Positions 36,112-44,855 of a stretch of DNA of 64,000 nt are shown one piece after another; the first letter of the stretch is position 1, and each line of letters starts with the position of its first letter. A model generated the notes under the pieces. It had not been told where the DNA came from and made no database searches. It saw nothing but the letters and a program-made list of their open reading frames with translations. The DNA comes from Halanaerobium saccharolyticum (GTDB lineage Bacteria > Bacillota > Halanaerobiia > Halanaerobiales > Halanaerobiaceae): positions 31,515 to 95,514 of the forward strand of contig NZ_SNWX01000010.1 in the NCBI RefSeq assembly GCF_004362045.1, read 5' to 3'. The translations under genes were made by a program, and so were the position numbers.

Positions 36112-37254
36112 AATTTTGTTTAGGGCATCCAAAGTAAATTCTATTTCCGGAAGAGTATTAAAATAGCCAATGCTGAAGCGCAGACTTCCTTCTGGATAAG
36201 TACCTAATGTTTTATGAGCAAAGGGGGCGCAGTGCAGCCCAGATCTTGTCATAATATTATATTTTTCATCTAATTCAAAACTTAATTGACCTAAATCTTT
36301 TGCGCCGGCTGTTATAGAAAATGTTGGCATTTGTTCTCTAAGATTAGCAGGGCCAATTATTTTTATTTCAGGTATTTTATTTAGACCTTCTAAAAAGACT
36401 TTTCCTAATTGAAGTTCATGTTCTTTTATTTTTTTGATACCTATTTTTTTAATAAACTCTACGCCTGATTTTAGACCACTTATTCCCATAGTATTCATCG
36501 TTCCACTTTCAAATTTATCAGGTAGAAAATCAGGCTGTTCTTCTTGATCAGATTTACTTCCCGTTCCTCCTTCGATTAAGGGCTCCATTTGTGCAGCCAT
36601 TTTTTTACTAACTGCAAAACCACCAGTTCCAGTGGGACCCATTAGAGCTTTATGACCTGTAAATGCCAGGAAATCTACTTTTAGTTTTTGGAAATCAATA
36701 TCATAAACTCCTGCAGCCTGAGCAGTGTCGAGCATAAAATAAATATTATTTCTACTTGCAATTTTTCCAACTTCCTTAACAGGCATAAGGGTACCGCTTA
36801 CATTTGAAGCATATGTTAAAATGATTAGCTTAGTTTTGCTATTAATAGCTGCTTCAACTTTTTTTGAATTCAGCCTTCCTTTTTCATCACATTTTATGTA
36901 ATCAACATTTATAATTCCACTTGTTTCAAGGCTATTTAACGGTCTCAGAATAGAATTATGTTCCATAGTTGAAGTTATAACATGATCTCCTTTTTTTAAA
37001 ATACCTTTTATCCCAATATTTAAGGCATAGGTTATATTGTGCGTAAAGACAATTTGTTTTAAATCATTAACATTAAAAAAGTCAGCTATTGTATTTCTTG
37101 TTTCAATAATCAAACGCCCTGCTTGAAGTGAGTCCTCATAGCCACCGCGTCCAGGGCTGCAACCAATATTTTCATAATAGTTTAGTATTGCTTTTTTAAC
37201 TGTCTCCGGTTTATTTCTGCTTGTAGCTGCATTATCAAGATATATTTTTTCCAT
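36106..37254 (-). CDS. Class V aminotransferase / cysteine-desulfurase-family protein
   Basis: A 382-residue PLP enzyme of the NifS/SufS superfamily, of the EF2568-like kind that occurs with selenium traits. Motifs: YLDNAATSRNKPETV at the start, TSTMEHNSILRP, MLDTAQAAGVYDID, the PLP lysine in FTGHKALMGP, and the loop cysteine in SGLHCAPFAHKTLG. It could release sulfide or selenide from cysteine or selenocysteine to supply SelD. I chose the ATG at 37254, which follows AGGAGG closely. The open frame extends a further 62 codons upstream into AT-rich promoter DNA that is not protein-like. Confidence 0.85.
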   Translation of the reverse strand: MEKIYLDNAATSRNKPETVKKAILNYYENIGCSPGRGGYEDSLQAGRLIIETRNTIADFFNVNDLKQIVFTHNITYALNIGIKGILKKGDHVITSTMEHNSILRPLNSLETSGIINVDYIKCDEKGRLNSKKVEAAINSKTKLIILTYASNVSGTLMPVKEVGKIASRNNIYFMLDTAQAAGVYDIDFQKLKVDFLAFTGHKALMGPTGTGGFAVSKKMAAQMEPLIEGGTGSKSDQEEQPDFLPDKFESGTMNTMGISGLKSGVEFIKKIGIKKIKEHELQLGKVFLEGLNKIPEIKIIGPANLREQMPTFSITAGAKDLGQLSFELDEKYNIMTRSGLHCAPFAHKTLGTYPEGSLRFSIGYFNTLPEIEFTLDALNKIL

Positions 37255-37321
37255 AAATATGTCCCCTCCTTTTGTTATATTAGATTCAAATTTAAATTGT
37301 GATACGAAATTTATTGATTTC

Positions 37322-37350
37322 ATTATAGACTTAATTAAATGATTAATCAA
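37322..37350 (-). promoter_or_regulatory. Promoter of the class V aminotransferase gene
   Basis: On the minus strand TTGATT, 17 bases, TATAAT, 68 bases before the start codon. Confidence 0.65.
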
Positions 37351-37387
37351 GAAATATAATAAAAAATTATAAATATTATAAAAATAC

Positions 37388-37416
37388 TTTATATATGAAA
37401 TTATTTGTGCTATAAT
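37388..37416 (+). promoter_or_regulatory. Plus-strand promoter now cut off from its genes by an IS
   Basis: TTTATA (37388-37393), 17 bases, TATAAT (37411-37416) with an extended TGC before the -10. No plus-strand gene follows it except the IS transposase. If the IS is removed on paper, it lies about 115 bases before the ECF transporter gene now at 39402. Confidence 0.6.
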
Positions 37417-37434
37417 GATTGTGAAATAAAGAAT

Positions 37435-37444
37435 AATCATGATT
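37435..37444 (+). promoter_or_regulatory. AATCATGATT palindrome, probable TetR operator copy
   Basis: Perfect 10-bp palindrome, extended ATAATCATGATTAT, just downstream of the expected transcription start of the promoter at 37388-37416. The same 10-mer occurs at 58061, 58078 and 63736. Confidence 0.6.
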
Positions 37445-37469
37445 ATATTTGTATTTAAGTAAAATAGAT

Positions 37470-39339
37470 GATTGCACTGCGAAAAGTCTAAAATAATTCA
37501 AAACGAACCTAATTCACGAAAATATTACTAAAACAAAGCCTTTAAATCTGGGCATCCATGCTTAAATATGATATAATTGAAGTATCATAAAGCTATGGAG
37601 TGATAATCGTGTTTAAACCCTTTGAAGAAGATGAAAATGTTGCTTTTGGTGATTTTGACTTCAATTTACCCCAGAGTCTGGTCGAAGAACTTGAACAAGG
37701 CTGGGCTGGTAAATTCAAAACACATATTTTTGATAATATTGATGAATATAAATTTGCTGACATGTATTCTGAAGATAATGGTAGACCAAACTTCCCTGTT
37801 AAAATTATCGTCTCACTGGAAATACTAAAACATCTTTTTGATATCAGTGATAAAGAACTTTTAGAATCATTTCACTGTGATATCCGTTTTATGAAAGCCG
37901 TTGGCTTAAAAAGAGCCGGACAGTTAACTTTAGGTATGAGAACTCTCTATGATTTTAGAGAAAATCTGGTTGATTACATGACTGAATCAGGTGAAAATCC
38001 TCTGGATGAAATTTTTGATGAACTTCTGGCTGATTTTATTGAGGCTGCAGATCTCGATACTGATATTCAACGTATGGATTCTACCATGGTAAAAGCCAAT
38101 ATAAAGCATCTTTCCAGAATTCAGCTAATGCGTAAGGTTTTTGAGAATTTTGTTAGAGAATTATCTGATTCTCAAAAAAATAGAATTCATAAAAATATTC
38201 TTCAGATTCTTGATGATAGTTTTTCTGAATATCTAAATAACCATGACAAAGAAAATATTCTAAATAATCTTCTGGGTAAATTGAATTCCGTCAAACAGCT
38301 ATTTAAAAATGATGACAGTATCAATGATACTAAAGTTTATCACCACCTAGTCAGAGTTGTAGGAGAACAGTCAATAGAAACCAGTTCCCAGCTTAAAGCA
38401 AAAGATGATGCTGATATTGAATCTTCAAGTCTACAAAATCCAAATGATGAAGATGCAACATTCCGTAAAAAGGGTTTAAAATTTCATCAGGGATACTCCT
38501 GTAATATTAGTGAGACAGCATCTCCGGATAATCCTGTTCAGATGATAACTGATGTATCTTTAGAACCTAATATTAACAGTGACGTCAATTTTTTAAATAG
38601 TCGACTTGAGAGTATCAATCAGAAAGCTCCACTTAATAAACTGGTGGTTGATGGAGCATATTATGGTTCTGATTCTATTAAGTCAGCTTTAAAAACTGAG
38701 ACTGAAATTATTCCAACTGAACTGACCGGTAGTAACCCTAAATATTCTACCGCTGGTTTTGAGGTGTCTGAGAAACAGGGAATTATCTCCTGTCCAATGG
38801 GACAGGAACCTGAGCGAGATAAGTATCTAGAAAGCAGTGACACCTATGCAGCCTGGTTTAAAAAAGAAACTTGTAAAGACTGTAAATTTAGAACAAAGTG
38901 TCCCGTCAGTGAACAGAAAAAATCAATGACTGTTCGCTTTACTCAAAATAGACATGATAGAGATAAATTAAGAGCAAAACTGGCCGGTGAAGAATATCAA
39001 AAGATCAAAAATTCAAGAGCTGCAGTTGAAGGTACCTTTTCTGCCCTGAAAAGATCACAGGGTCTTGATAAATTCAAAGTAACCGGACTGGTTAAAGCTA
39101 AATGCAGCAGTCTGTATAAAATGATCGGCTATAACTTAAAACAGCTGGTCAGGGCATTGAAAATGGAATCAAACCCGGAAGTCTGCACCTAAAAGGTGCA
39201 CTCCAGGTTCAAATATATGCTTTCGGGATGATATCTTTTCAGATATCATAAGATATCACCGGACAATTGTCCTAAGACCAATATTTGATTTTTTAGATTT
39301 TTATTTTTTGAATTATTTTAGACTTTTCGCAGTGCAATC
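37470..39339 (+). mobile_element. IS1182-type insertion sequence, intact
   Basis: A 1870-bp element with perfect 34-bp terminal inverted repeats (37470-37503 and 39306-39339, beginning GATTGCACTGCG). It is flanked by a direct repeat of ATAGAT (37464-37469 and 39340-39345), the target duplication. It carries one full-length transposase. Perfect ends and an open transposase indicate recent insertion. Confidence 0.92.
37609..39192 (+). CDS. IS1182-family transposase
   Basis: A 527-residue DDE transposase. The N-terminal domain (about 1-130) reads NGRPNFPVKIIVSLEILKHLFDISDKEL, typical of IS1182. The catalytic region includes DTDIQRMDSTMVKANIKHLSR (first Asp) and KLVVDGAYYGSD (second Asp). The C-terminal NSRAAVEGTFSALKRSQGLDK supplies the final Glu. 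A cysteine cluster (CKDCKFRTKCPVS) precedes it. I chose GTG 37609 with site TATGGAG 8 bases before; a GTG at 37600 overlaps that site. After the stop, a TGCACC/GGTGCA hairpin (about 39184-39200) lies inside the element. Confidence 0.9.
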   Translation: MFKPFEEDENVAFGDFDFNLPQSLVEELEQGWAGKFKTHIFDNIDEYKFADMYSEDNGRPNFPVKIIVSLEILKHLFDISDKELLESFHCDIRFMKAVGLKRAGQLTLGMRTLYDFRENLVDYMTESGENPLDEIFDELLADFIEAADLDTDIQRMDSTMVKANIKHLSRIQLMRKVFENFVRELSDSQKNRIHKNILQILDDSFSEYLNNHDKENILNNLLGKLNSVKQLFKNDDSINDTKVYHHLVRVVGEQSIETSSQLKAKDDADIESSSLQNPNDEDATFRKKGLKFHQGYSCNISETASPDNPVQMITDVSLEPNINSDVNFLNSRLESINQKAPLNKLVVDGAYYGSDSIKSALKTETEIIPTELTGSNPKYSTAGFEVSEKQGIISCPMGQEPERDKYLESSDTYAAWFKKETCKDCKFRTKCPVSEQKKSMTVRFTQNRHDRDKLRAKLAGEEYQKIKNSRAAVEGTFSALKRSQGLDKFKVTGLVKAKCSSLYKMIGYNLKQLVRALKMESNPEVCT

Positions 39340-39401
39340 ATAGATTTAAATTTTATAAATTGAAATGACTATAATATTAGAACTGAAATCTGGAGGTAAA
39401 A

Positions 39402-39983
39402 ATGAATAATAAATCATTAGCACTTACTATGGCCGCTTTAGGAATTGTAGTTAATCTTGTTTTAGGTACAACAGTAGCAATGCTCAAAATTCCTTTGCTT
39501 TTTCTTGATACAGTAGGGACTATTTTTGTAGCAGCAGTACTGGGACCTGTTTATGGAGCAATGACAGGTGGACTGACTAATTTGATTCAGGGTCTGATCA
39601 CAAATCCAGCTAATATTCCCTTTGCTTTAGTTAATATTGTAATTGGGATTGTAGTTGGACTTATCGCCAGGAATTATGGTTTTGATTATTGGGTTGCCCT
39701 TTTAACTGGGTTGATCCTGTCTATTGTGGCTCCTTTAATTGGAACTCCAATTGTAGTCTGGGTATTTGGGGGAGTAACAGGGGGTGGAATTGACTTTGTT
39801 TTTGCCTGGTTGTTGAATTCTACCCAGAATATTTTTAAAGCTGCTTTTATTTCCCGAATCACTGGGAATCTAATAGATAAAGTTGCCAGTTGTTTATTCG
39901 TAGCTTTTGTAATCAAACGTTTATCAGCTGAGATCAGGAGCCGCTTTGGGACTCTGAAAAAAGATTATGTGGCTGATAATTAA
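39402..39983 (+). CDS. ECF transporter S component (CD3073-like)
   Basis: A 193-residue integral membrane protein with five to six hydrophobic segments and the S-component layout (AALGIVVNLVLG, GPVYGAMTGGLTNLIQGLI, LVNIVIGIVVGLIAR). It resembles the Clostridioides CD3073 group, whose ligand is unknown. It would bind a small nutrient and dock to a shared EcfA/EcfT module encoded elsewhere. It overlaps the next gene by one base, as CD3073 and CD3072 relatives pair elsewhere. It is the first gene after the IS, which separates it from the promoter at 37388. Confidence 0.75.
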   Translation: MNNKSLALTMAALGIVVNLVLGTTVAMLKIPLLFLDTVGTIFVAAVLGPVYGAMTGGLTNLIQGLITNPANIPFALVNIVIGIVVGLIARNYGFDYWVALLTGLILSIVAPLIGTPIVVWVFGGVTGGGIDFVFAWLLNSTQNIFKAAFISRITGNLIDKVASCLFVAFVIKRLSAEIRSRFGTLKKDYVADN

Positions 39984-40522
39984 TGGAAAGAAGCAAAAAA
40001 ATTGTTTTGGTTGCACATTGTCTTCTGAACAGTAATTCTAAAGTGGCTGGTCTTGTTAGAAAACAGGAAGAAATTCAGAAAATATTATCTTTATTGTTAG
40101 AGAAGAAATTAGGAATTATTCAACTCCCCTGTCCTGAATTGACTTTATATGGAATTAAGCGTTGGGGTCATGTAAAAGAACAGTTTGATACCCCTTATTA
40201 TAGGAGACACTGTCGAGAAATTTTTCAGCCGTATTTAGATCAGATAATTGATTATCTGGCAGTTGGCTATGAAATTAAAGCTTTAATTGGTATTGACGGC
40301 AGCCCGAGCTGTGGGATTAATAAAACCTGTTCTGCCTGCTGGCAAGGTGAGGTGGCTGATCTTAAAACGGATGAGCTGATGAGTTTGAAAATGATTAATG
40401 AAGCAGGAATATTTATTGAAGAAATAAAAGAAATATTACAAGCGAAAGAAATTAAGATTCCTTTAATTGCAGTTGATGAAGAAAATTTAACTTTAGTCAA
40501 AGAAAAAATTAAGCAGTTGTAA
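39983..40522 (+). CDS. TudS-related putative desulfidase (CD3072/DUF523-like)
   Basis: A 179-residue cytoplasmic protein of the DUF523 kind. Conserved cysteines appear in LVAHCLLNSNSK, QLPCPELTLYG and GIDGSPSCGINKTC, consistent with a [4Fe-4S] site as in the thiouracil desulfidase TudS. It may remove sulfur (or selenium) from an imported thio compound, the likely ligand of the S component it overlaps by one base. The pairing is what suggests a shared substrate. The reaction has not been shown for this subgroup as far as I know. Confidence 0.72.
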   Translation: MERSKKIVLVAHCLLNSNSKVAGLVRKQEEIQKILSLLLEKKLGIIQLPCPELTLYGIKRWGHVKEQFDTPYYRRHCREIFQPYLDQIIDYLAVGYEIKALIGIDGSPSCGINKTCSACWQGEVADLKTDELMSLKMINEAGIFIEEIKEILQAKEIKIPLIAVDEENLTLVKEKIKQL

Positions 40523-40602
40523 TAAGGAAAAATTACAAATTAGGTTTATAAACAGAAATAATTAGTTTAATTAAATGATTAAAATATTAAGGAGAGATTA
40601 TA

Positions 40603-41064
40603 ATGAATAAAAAACAACAGGAATTAGTTGAAGAAGCAAGAGAACGAGCAGAAGGTTATTTTCGTAGAGGAGAATTCTATTGTTCTGAAGCAGTTTTGAC
40701 AGCAATTAATGAATTATTGGGTGAAGAGGTTGATCCAGAAATTGTTAAATTGGCTTCTGGTTTTCCAGTTGGAATTGGGAAATCAAAATGTTTATGTGGG
40801 GCTGTCAGTGGCGGAGTTATGGCACTTGGTTTAAAATATGGAAGAACTGAGCCAGGAGCTGAAATGCCAGAAAAATGTTTTCCTGCAAATGCGGCTTTAC
40901 ATGATTATATAAAAGAAACTTATGGTTCGACTTGCTGCCGGGTTCTGACTAAAGATTTTGATGATTTTGGCAGCCCGGAAAGAGCAGCTCACTGCATCCA
41001 AATTTCCGGTGAGGTTGCAGCCTGGGTAATGCAGAGATTTATTGAAGATGGACTCATTGATTAG
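40603..41064 (+). CDS. C-GCAxxG-C-C family redox-type protein
   Basis: A 153-residue cytoplasmic protein with the family pattern of spaced cysteines: FYCSEAVL near the N terminus, KCLCGAVSGGVMALGLKYG in the middle, then EKCFPA, STCCRVLT and AHCIQIS. These conserved cysteines suggest metal or cluster binding, but no function is known. It often occurs with anaerobic selenium or sulfur genes. It starts 80 bases after the desulfidase with a strong site (AAGGAGAG), in the same transcription direction. Confidence 0.8.
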   Translation: MNKKQQELVEEARERAEGYFRRGEFYCSEAVLTAINELLGEEVDPEIVKLASGFPVGIGKSKCLCGAVSGGVMALGLKYGRTEPGAEMPEKCFPANAALHDYIKETYGSTCCRVLTKDFDDFGSPERAAHCIQISGEVAAWVMQRFIEDGLID

Positions 41065-41102
41065 CTGTAGGGCAAATAAAATTTAAAGGAGAATTATTTA
41101 TT

Positions 41103-42020
41103 ATGCAGAGTTTAATTAAAAAAACACCTATTCCAATCGCCGGCCTGATGCTTGGACTGGCAGGATTGGGTAATTTGGTAGCAGATTATAATATCTATTA
41201 CCGATATCTGGCGGGAATTTTATCAGTTTTAACTGCATTATTTTTAATTGGCCGTTTTTTAATAGCTAGAGATAGTTTTGGATCTGATTTAAGAAATCCA
41301 ATTATAGCAAGTGTTACTCCTACTTTTTTTATGGCTTTGATGATTCTTGCTACCTATTTACTAAGTATAACTCCTAATTTAGCTTCTTATCTCTGGTATT
41401 TCGCTATTATCTTACATACAGTTTGGGTTCTCTGGTTTACAATCCGTTTTATCTTTAATTTTAAAATTAAACAGGTATTTGCCAGTTATTTTATTGTTTA
41501 TGTAGGACTAGTGGTTGCCAGTGTAACTGCACCTGCTTTCAATAATTTACGATTAGGTCAGGCCATCTTTTATTTTGGTTTTGCTGCTTATCTGATTCTT
41601 TTACCAGTAGTTATTTATCGGGTTTTCTGGGTTAAAGGAATAAAAGACCCTGCTCTGCCAACAATCACTATTTTTACAGCTCCAGCTGGACTTTGTCTGG
41701 CAGGGTATTTAAGTTCATTTCCTGAAAAAAATATTATTATGCTGAGTTTGCTTACTATCTTGACTTTAATTATGTTAATCGGGGTCACAATTTATTTACC
41801 GAAAATGATTAAAGTTGGTTTTTACCCCAGTTTTTCAGCATTTACTTTCCCCTATGTTATAAGTGCAATTGGCTTAAAAATGGCTGTGAAATTTTGGAGT
41901 GTCAATCCAGGATTGAACTGGCTTAAATATCCAGCAAGATTAACTGAGCTGCTGGCGATTGTTATAGTTTTATTTGTTTTTGTTAAATATTTGTCATATT
42001 TCAGAAGCTTTTCAGAATGA
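41103..42020 (+). CDS. TehA/SLAC1-type (TDT family) membrane transporter
   Basis: A 305-residue protein with about ten hydrophobic segments, in the tellurite-resistance/dicarboxylate transporter family. The start IPIAGLMLGLAGLGNLV and repeated helix pairs are typical, including an internal GLCLAGYLSSF helix. Family members carry anions such as chloride, nitrate, malate and sulfite, and may expel chalcogen anions. In this setting an export or uptake role for a sulfur or selenium anion is possible but unproven. It begins 38 bases after the C-GCAxxG-C-C gene and ends 11 bases before a UroD-like gene. Confidence 0.75.
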   Translation: MQSLIKKTPIPIAGLMLGLAGLGNLVADYNIYYRYLAGILSVLTALFLIGRFLIARDSFGSDLRNPIIASVTPTFFMALMILATYLLSITPNLASYLWYFAIILHTVWVLWFTIRFIFNFKIKQVFASYFIVYVGLVVASVTAPAFNNLRLGQAIFYFGFAAYLILLPVVIYRVFWVKGIKDPALPTITIFTAPAGLCLAGYLSSFPEKNIIMLSLLTILTLIMLIGVTIYLPKMIKVGFYPSFSAFTFPYVISAIGLKMAVKFWSVNPGLNWLKYPARLTELLAIVIVLFVFVKYLSYFRSFSE

Positions 42021-42031
42021 GGTGATATTGA

Positions 42032-43096
42032 GTGTCAAAAGGTAAGGCTGAAGATAATCCTCGCATGAAAAAATTATTTTTGAATAAAAAGTTAGATCGG
42101 GTTCCTGTAAATATGTCTATCAGTACTTATGCGGCTAGAATCAGCAATATGAGTTCTTATGAATACTATTTGAATCCACGTAAAGCATATGAAGCTCAAA
42201 TCTGGGCTAAATATCTTCATGGACATGATGCTGGCCCCTCATATAATATTCCAAATGGTACTGTTTTGGACTTTGGCGGTGATTTGAAGATTCCTGAGAC
42301 TGATCAAGTTTCTCTACCTAAAGTGACTAAGAGAAGAGTAGAAAGTCCTGAAGATCTTGCAGGATTAGAAGTTCCTAATCCTAAGGAGTCAATTTATGCA
42401 AAAAAAAGATTTGAATTCAATAGTATTTTAAGAAAAAATGGTTTAAAAATATCAATCTCAGCTGGATCCCCACTAGGGGTTGCAAGTGATATAGCTGATA
42501 TACAGCTGTTAATGAGATGGATGTATCAAAAGCCAGAGTTAGTACATAGATTACTTAGAATAGCAACAGATTACTTATTAGAAGTAGCAAATTGGTTTAT
42601 AAAAGAATTTGGTGCTGAAAATTGCAGTGCGTTTTCAACCTATCCGAATGAATGTCATGCACTGCTTTCGCCAGAGATGTTTGCTAAGTTTAGTCTTCCC
42701 TATGTGAAGGAAATACATAATAAGTTAATTAATAAGGGAGTTAAAAGGTGGACAATCCATTTATGTGGAAATCATACTAATAATTTAACTTACTGGATTA
42801 ATGAGATAAAGTTAGCTCCTAGATCACTTATTTCAATTGGCGGGGAGATGGACATTAAACATGTTGCTGAAACTTTTGGCAGGGAACATATTGTTGGTGG
42901 GAACTTAGATACTACTTTGCTGCAGATAGGTTCTCCAAAAGAAGTATATATAGAGGCCAAAAGAATTATAAACAAGATGAAATATAATCCGGGAGGATTT
43001 GTTCTAATGCCAGCCTGTGCTTTACCACCACTTACTCCTTCGGCTAATCTTCAGGCATTAATAAAAGCAGTTAATGACTTTGGAAAATACGATTAA
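42032..43096 (+). CDS. UroD-family methyltransferase-like protein A
   Basis: A 354-residue TIM-barrel protein of the uroporphyrinogen-decarboxylase superfamily, on the corrinoid-methyltransferase side (MtaA/CmuA-like) rather than true HemE. The zinc-site pattern is HLCGNH (near 247-252) and, later, MPACALPPLTPSANL. The heme-pathway arginine motifs are not seen. It would move a methyl group between a corrinoid protein and a thiol or other acceptor. The start is GTG 42032 with site GAGGTGAT. It is the first of four UroD paralogues in this array and is followed by metNIQ. Confidence 0.8.
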   Translation: MSKGKAEDNPRMKKLFLNKKLDRVPVNMSISTYAARISNMSSYEYYLNPRKAYEAQIWAKYLHGHDAGPSYNIPNGTVLDFGGDLKIPETDQVSLPKVTKRRVESPEDLAGLEVPNPKESIYAKKRFEFNSILRKNGLKISISAGSPLGVASDIADIQLLMRWMYQKPELVHRLLRIATDYLLEVANWFIKEFGAENCSAFSTYPNECHALLSPEMFAKFSLPYVKEIHNKLINKGVKRWTIHLCGNHTNNLTYWINEIKLAPRSLISIGGEMDIKHVAETFGREHIVGGNLDTTLLQIGSPKEVYIEAKRIINKMKYNPGGFVLMPACALPPLTPSANLQALIKAVNDFGKYD

Positions 43097-43137
43097 TTGA
43101 AAAGATTAGTATATATAAAAGCAGGAGGGTAATTAAT

Positions 43138-44112
43138 TTGATAAAGATTACTAATTTGAGTAAGAGTTTTGGTGAGTTAAAGGTTTTAGATGATATAAAT
43201 TTAAATATTAAATCGGGAGATATATATGGTTTGATTGGCCAAAGTGGTGCTGGTAAGTCTACTCTATTAAGATGCATAAACGGTCTTGAAACTTACGATA
43301 GTGGCACTCTAAAGGTAGAAAACCTTGAGGTGAAAGATTATGAGGGTAAAGAGATAAGAAAATTTAGAAAGGATATCGGAATGATATTCCAGCATTTTTC
43401 TTTGATGGAGAGGAAGACTGCTTATCAGAATATTGCTTTACCGCTGGAATGTTGGGGTTATAAAAATGATGAAATTGATAGACGGGTTAGAGAATTATTG
43501 AATTTAGTTGGAATAGAGGAAAAAATTGATGTTAAGCCGAGATGCTTAAGTGGTGGTCAGAAGCAAAGGGTGGCAATTGCAAGGGCTCTTGCTCTTAAAC
43601 CTAAAATGTTACTCTGTGATGAAGCTACATCTGCTTTAGATCCTAGAACAATGAAGTCGATTTTATCATTATTAAGAGAAATAAATGAGAAGTTAGATAT
43701 AACTATAGTAGTGGTAACCCATCAGATGCCTGTAATAAAACAGGTTTGTAATAAGGTAGCTGTTCTAGACAAAGGCGAAATAGTAGTAAAAGGAGAGGTA
43801 GGAGAAGTATTTTTAAATCAACCAGATGTATTAAGAAAATTGCTAGGAGAGGAAGATAATAATGAACTTCCCTGTGAAGGGGTAAATGTAAGGATTACAT
43901 ATTCTAGAGAAGAAGTTGGCAGTGCTTTGCTTGCAAGAATGGCAAGGAGTTTAGATTTAGATTTTTCTCTGGTATGGGGGAAACTCGAAAAATATAGAGA
44001 AGACACTTTAGGCTCGATAGTAATAAATATAGACCAGAAAAACGAATCAATTTTATTTAACTATTTAAATGACATTAATCTCAACTGGGAAGTGATGGAA
44101 AATGGGCCATAA
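43138..44112 (+). CDS. metN: Methionine-type ABC transporter ATPase MetN
   Basis: A 324-residue ABC ATPase. Walker A is GQSGAGKST (about 38-46), the signature is CLSGGQKQRVAIARAL and Walker B is MLLCDEATSALD. The C-terminal 85 residues (starting near VNVRITYSREEVG) form a NIL ligand-sensing domain, which marks the MetN group. The start is TTG 43138 behind AGGAGGG. It overlaps metI by 11 bases. No SAM riboswitch or T-box lies before it, and it is embedded in the corrinoid array, so its cargo may be a methylated sulfur or selenium compound as well as methionine. Confidence 0.9.
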   Translation: MIKITNLSKSFGELKVLDDINLNIKSGDIYGLIGQSGAGKSTLLRCINGLETYDSGTLKVENLEVKDYEGKEIRKFRKDIGMIFQHFSLMERKTAYQNIALPLECWGYKNDEIDRRVRELLNLVGIEEKIDVKPRCLSGGQKQRVAIARALALKPKMLLCDEATSALDPRTMKSILSLLREINEKLDITIVVVTHQMPVIKQVCNKVAVLDKGEIVVKGEVGEVFLNQPDVLRKLLGEEDNNELPCEGVNVRITYSREEVGSALLARMARSLDLDFSLVWGKLEKYREDTLGSIVINIDQKNESILFNYLNDINLNWEVMENGP

Positions 44113-44761
44113 TAATTTAGAGTTGTTAACACAAATAGTCATTCCAGAACTTGGAAAAACCTTATATATGGTTGCTTTTTCGACTCTATTATCTACAATT
44201 TTTGGATTTGGTTTAGCAATATTACTGGTAATAACCGATGAAAATGGACTGAGTCCTAATAAGTTATTTTATCAAGCATTAGATACTATTATAAATATAG
44301 TGAGGTCTTTCCCATTTATCATATTAATTGTAGCTTTAATCCCTTTTACAAGGTTAATTGTAGGTACTTCAATAGGATCTAATGCAGCTATAGTTCCTTT
44401 AGTAATAGCAGGTTCTTCATTTATAACTCGAATTATAGAGTCCAGTTTAAAGGAAGTAGATAATGGACTTATTGAAGCAGCTAAATCGTTTGGTGCATCT
44501 AATTTTCAGATAATATTCAAAATTATGATTGTAGAAGCGATTCCTTCTATTGTTTCTGGAATTACTTTTGCCATAATTTTGTTATTAGGAGCCACTGCAA
44601 TGGCGGGGGCAGTTGGGGCAGGTGGATTAGGTACGGTAGCTCTTACTTATGGATATCAAGTGTTTAATGACACTATAATGTATGGAACAGTGATTATTTT
44701 GATAATAATAGTTCAAGTTATTCAAACAACAGGGAATATATTATATAGAAAGTTAAGCTAA
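44102..44761 (+). CDS. metI: Methionine-type ABC transporter permease MetI
   Basis: A 219-residue inner-membrane permease with five hydrophobic segments and the coupling-loop motif SFGASNFQIIFKIMI (EAA-like). Length and TYGYQVFNDT match MetI. It overlaps metN by 11 bases and is followed by the lipoprotein gene, the standard metNIQ order. The transported compound is set by the binding protein MetQ. No unusual features apart from the genomic setting. Confidence 0.9.
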   Translation: MGHNNLELLTQIVIPELGKTLYMVAFSTLLSTIFGFGLAILLVITDENGLSPNKLFYQALDTIINIVRSFPFIILIVALIPFTRLIVGTSIGSNAAIVPLVIAGSSFITRIIESSLKEVDNGLIEAAKSFGASNFQIIFKIMIVEAIPSIVSGITFAIILLLGATAMAGAVGAGGLGTVALTYGYQVFNDTIMYGTVIILIIIVQVIQTTGNILYRKLS

Positions 44762-44855
44762 AGTAGATTGTTTAATAGTTAGAATTTAAGAGAAGATGAT
44801 TTTTAGTTTCGCGAATAATATATATTTTATAAAAAACTTAAGGAGTGAATTAATT

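Noticed and set aside
36106..37440. A 444-residue form of the class V aminotransferase starting at 37440
   Set aside because: The first 62 residues are AT-rich, Ile/Tyr/Phe-heavy translation of a promoter region. AGGAGG and the family start motif support the ATG at 37254.
43097..43137. SAM riboswitch before metN
   Set aside because: Only 41 bases lie between the genes, too short for any known SAM aptamer.
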